This document shows, one piece after another, positions 61,968 through 64,000 of a DNA stretch of 64,000 nt (the first letter of the stretch is position 1; each line of letters begins with the position of its first letter). The stretch is taken from assembly GCF_000586475.1 (NCBI RefSeq), contig NZ_BAWJ01000002.1:186001-250000 (forward strand), in the 5' to 3' direction. Made by a program: the position numbers and the translations under genes. Below the pieces are notes generated by a model. The model ran no database searches, was not told the DNA's origin, and worked only from the letters and a program-made list of their open reading frames with translations. This DNA is from Psychrobacter sp. JCM 18903 (lineage in GTDB: Bacteria > Pseudomonadota > Gammaproteobacteria > Pseudomonadales > Moraxellaceae).

Positions 61968-63840
61968 ATGGATAAATTGCGCGATTTCTTAAAAAGCTGG
62001 CCAGGTCGCATTTTATTGATTTTATGCCTATCGCCGCTCGCTCTATTGGGTGTCGAAAGCTATTTTGGAGGCGGGGTCGATCCCAACCAAGTCGCTCAGG
62101 TGGGTGAAGCAAGCGTAGGGTTGTCCGAGTATCAGACTGCCGTAAATAACCGTCGTACTGAAATACTAGAACAAGTTGATGATGCGAGTCTATTGAATGA
62201 AGATGTATTGCACGAGCAAGTGCTCAAAGGTCTCATTGATCGTACGCTATTGGAGCAGCAAGCGGGCAAGCTTGGTATGACAGTCTCTGATGACACGATT
62301 AATCGTCTATTGCGTGAAGAAGAAATTTTTAAGGACGCAGAAGGTAATTTTTCTAACGATCAATTTTCAAATTTCTTGCGCCAGCGCGGCATGACTAAAG
62401 ATCAGCTATTTGCTGAGTTTCGTAACCAATTAAGCCTCGACCAGCTCAATGCAAGTATTGTTGGCACGGCAGTATATCCCATGCAAGCGGTCAGTCAATT
62501 GATTGACTTACAACTTGAGTCGCGCAATATCTGGCTGCATCGATTTAATTGGCAAGACTATGTAGATCAGGTCAAGTTAAGCAAAGGCGATATACAAGCC
62601 TATTATGATGCCAATAAAGACACACTAAAAAGTGCGGCGATGGTAGATTTGGCATATTTGCAATTAAGTCCTAAAACCATTCAAGTGAATGAAGTTACGG
62701 AAGAGGATTTGCAGCAGCAATATGAAGCTTATAAGCAAGGGCTAGCGGTCGTCGATGAACGCAAAATCAGTCAAATCCTATTAACGGGTAAAGACGCGAA
62801 GACCAGAGCGACTAAAATCAAAGCCCGCTTGGATAAAGGTGAGTCTTTTGCCGCATTGGCTAAAACTGAGTCAGATGATCCATCAGGAGCAACAGGTGGC
62901 GATATTGGTACCTTTAATCCTCTGTGTTTGGCAATGATGCCGCAGCGGTTGAGCAGGCTTTAGAAGGCTTAAGTGTGGTGATGTAACAGCACCTATTAAG
63001 ACTAGCTTTGGCTACCAGATATTTACCGTAACCGAAGATAACGGTAGTAAAATCCCAAGCCTAGAAAGCATGCGTGCAGAGCTGACAGCAAAAGCCAAAG
63101 AATATAAGCGTCAAGAAATCTATGCAGATAAAGTAACAGCGATTAATGACTTGGCAGCAGATGGCTTTAGCATCGAAGATATTGCTCAGCAAGAGAACGT
63201 AACGCTAAAACGTATCAAGGATTATCGTAAAGAAAACAACAAATCGGAGTTATCACAACCAGCAGTGATTAAGCAGGCTTTTGATGAGTTTACCATTCAA
63301 GATCAGGCAGTAACCGCAGGTATCGAAGTCGGTAACGGGACGGTATGGGTGCAGCCAAGCAACTATCGTCCTACGAAAACGCTTAGCTTAGCTGCTGCTA
63401 CACCAAAAATCACTCAGATATTACGTCAAGAAAAGGCCACGGCATTGGCGCTAAAAGAGGCGAAGAAACTAGCCGCTGGTATTAAAACGCCTGCTGATAT
63501 CAATAAACAGCCAGTACGTTTTCAATCATTAGGTGAAGTGAATCGCCAAACCACTCTATTGACAGAGAAAGAGCGCGGATTGGCCTTTAGTCAGCAAGCA
63601 GCTAATAATGGCGTCGTTGCTATTGCCAGTGAGACTGAGATGGGCGCGACTTTGTTGGTCGGTGATCGTATTAAAACAGAGGAGCAGTCGCCATTATCTG
63701 ATGTGCAAAGAGCACAAACAGCTGCCATCATTCGTGATAACTTGGGGCAAGATCAGCTACAAGATTACTTGGATTATCTACGTTTGGTGTATAAAGTTGA
63801 AATTAATGACGCCAATATAGCAAACGCGCAAGGGCGTTAG
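61968..63840 (+). CDS. ppiD: Periplasmic chaperone PpiD (two apparent frameshifts)
   Basis: Joined length is 624 residues (E. coli 623) after restoring one base near 62931 (TT read as T) and one near 62978 (GGG read as GG). The N-terminus has KSWPGRILLILCLSPLALLG, one membrane helix; then a SurA-N-like domain (VLHEQVLKGLIDRTLLEQQA), the parvulin domain ERKISQILLTGK to GYQIFTVTEDNG (across the joins), and a C-terminal helical part. It is a membrane-anchored chaperone near the Sec translocon. A terminator follows at 63917. Confidence 0.94.
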
Positions 63841-63916
63841 AAGTAAAGCTATTAAGGAAAATTTGAGATACTTACTTAGTTATTCTTTCCAAATAGTTTT
63901 CTCAAATTTTAAGCAT

Positions 63917-63946
63917 AAAAAAGCCACTGTCTACAGTGGCTTTTTT
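63917..63946 (+). terminator. Terminator after ppiD
   Basis: Perfect 14-bp arms AAAAAAGCCACTGT / ACAGTGGCTTTTTT around a 2-base loop. Confidence 0.92.
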
Positions 63947-64000
63947 AATGAGTATTACTTTTATCATAAAGATTTAGCATTAATGGCGATACGAAATTCA

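Overview
This window looks like a chromosomal segment of a gammaproteobacterium of the Moraxellaceae, most probably Psychrobacter. The evidence is A+T-leaning DNA, the AmgK-MurU recycling pair, a gluconeogenic-type GAPDH with an N-terminal extension, Moraxellaceae-like neighbourhoods (tamA-tamB, ung-tadA-cmk-rpsA-ihfB-lapA-pyrF, iscRSUA-hscBA-fdx) and an isolated hemP with a Fur-like site. This assignment is from protein resemblance and gene order only. Almost everything is core housekeeping. I see no prophage, CRISPR array, secretion island, rRNA or convincing tRNA.

Layout. 1-1.5 kb: amgK (partial) and murU, peptidoglycan sugar recycling. 1.6-4.3 kb (minus): a bd-type/cyanide-insensitive quinol oxidase, cydA-cydB plus a 38-residue membrane peptide. 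4.8-11.2 kb (minus): a large alpha/beta-hydrolase lipoprotein, an exported TPR-like protein, coq7 and an lplT-like transporter. 11.7-20.4 kb: tamA-tamB, with an unusually long TamA. 20.5-25.7 kb: a MITE, hemP, a Nudix-ThiE fusion, a lipocalin and gap. 26-31 kb: obg, proB, hemE, argC. 31-36 kb: a coiled-coil membrane protein, clpS, clpA. 36-42 kb: ung, tadA, cmk, rpsA, ihfB, lapA, pyrF. 42-53 kb: phosphoesterase, histidine phosphatase, rpsT, a TIP30-like oxidoreductase, rraA, mfd, a HIT protein and a class III cyclase. 53-60 kb (minus): the complete isc operon. 60-64 kb: an SCP2-like membrane protein, hupB, ppiD.

The most striking property is technical. Eighteen genes, many of them essential (rpsA, hemE, pyrF, iscU, hupB), carry 24 apparent single-base deletions, nearly all shortening a run of 2-4 identical bases by one. 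Restoring one base each time recreates a full-length family member, and every gene length then becomes a multiple of three. I read these as sequence-consensus errors rather than decay, and I give joined coordinates for these genes.

The items I find most worth following are three groups of short inverted-repeat elements beginning TAGGGCGT or TAGCGCGT, the hydrophilic open region with an A9 tract ahead of the lipocalin, the acidic low-complexity expansions in TamA and ClpA, a perfect 21-bp palindrome between clpS and clpA, and two unrelated intergenic 15-bp x 3 tandem repeats.
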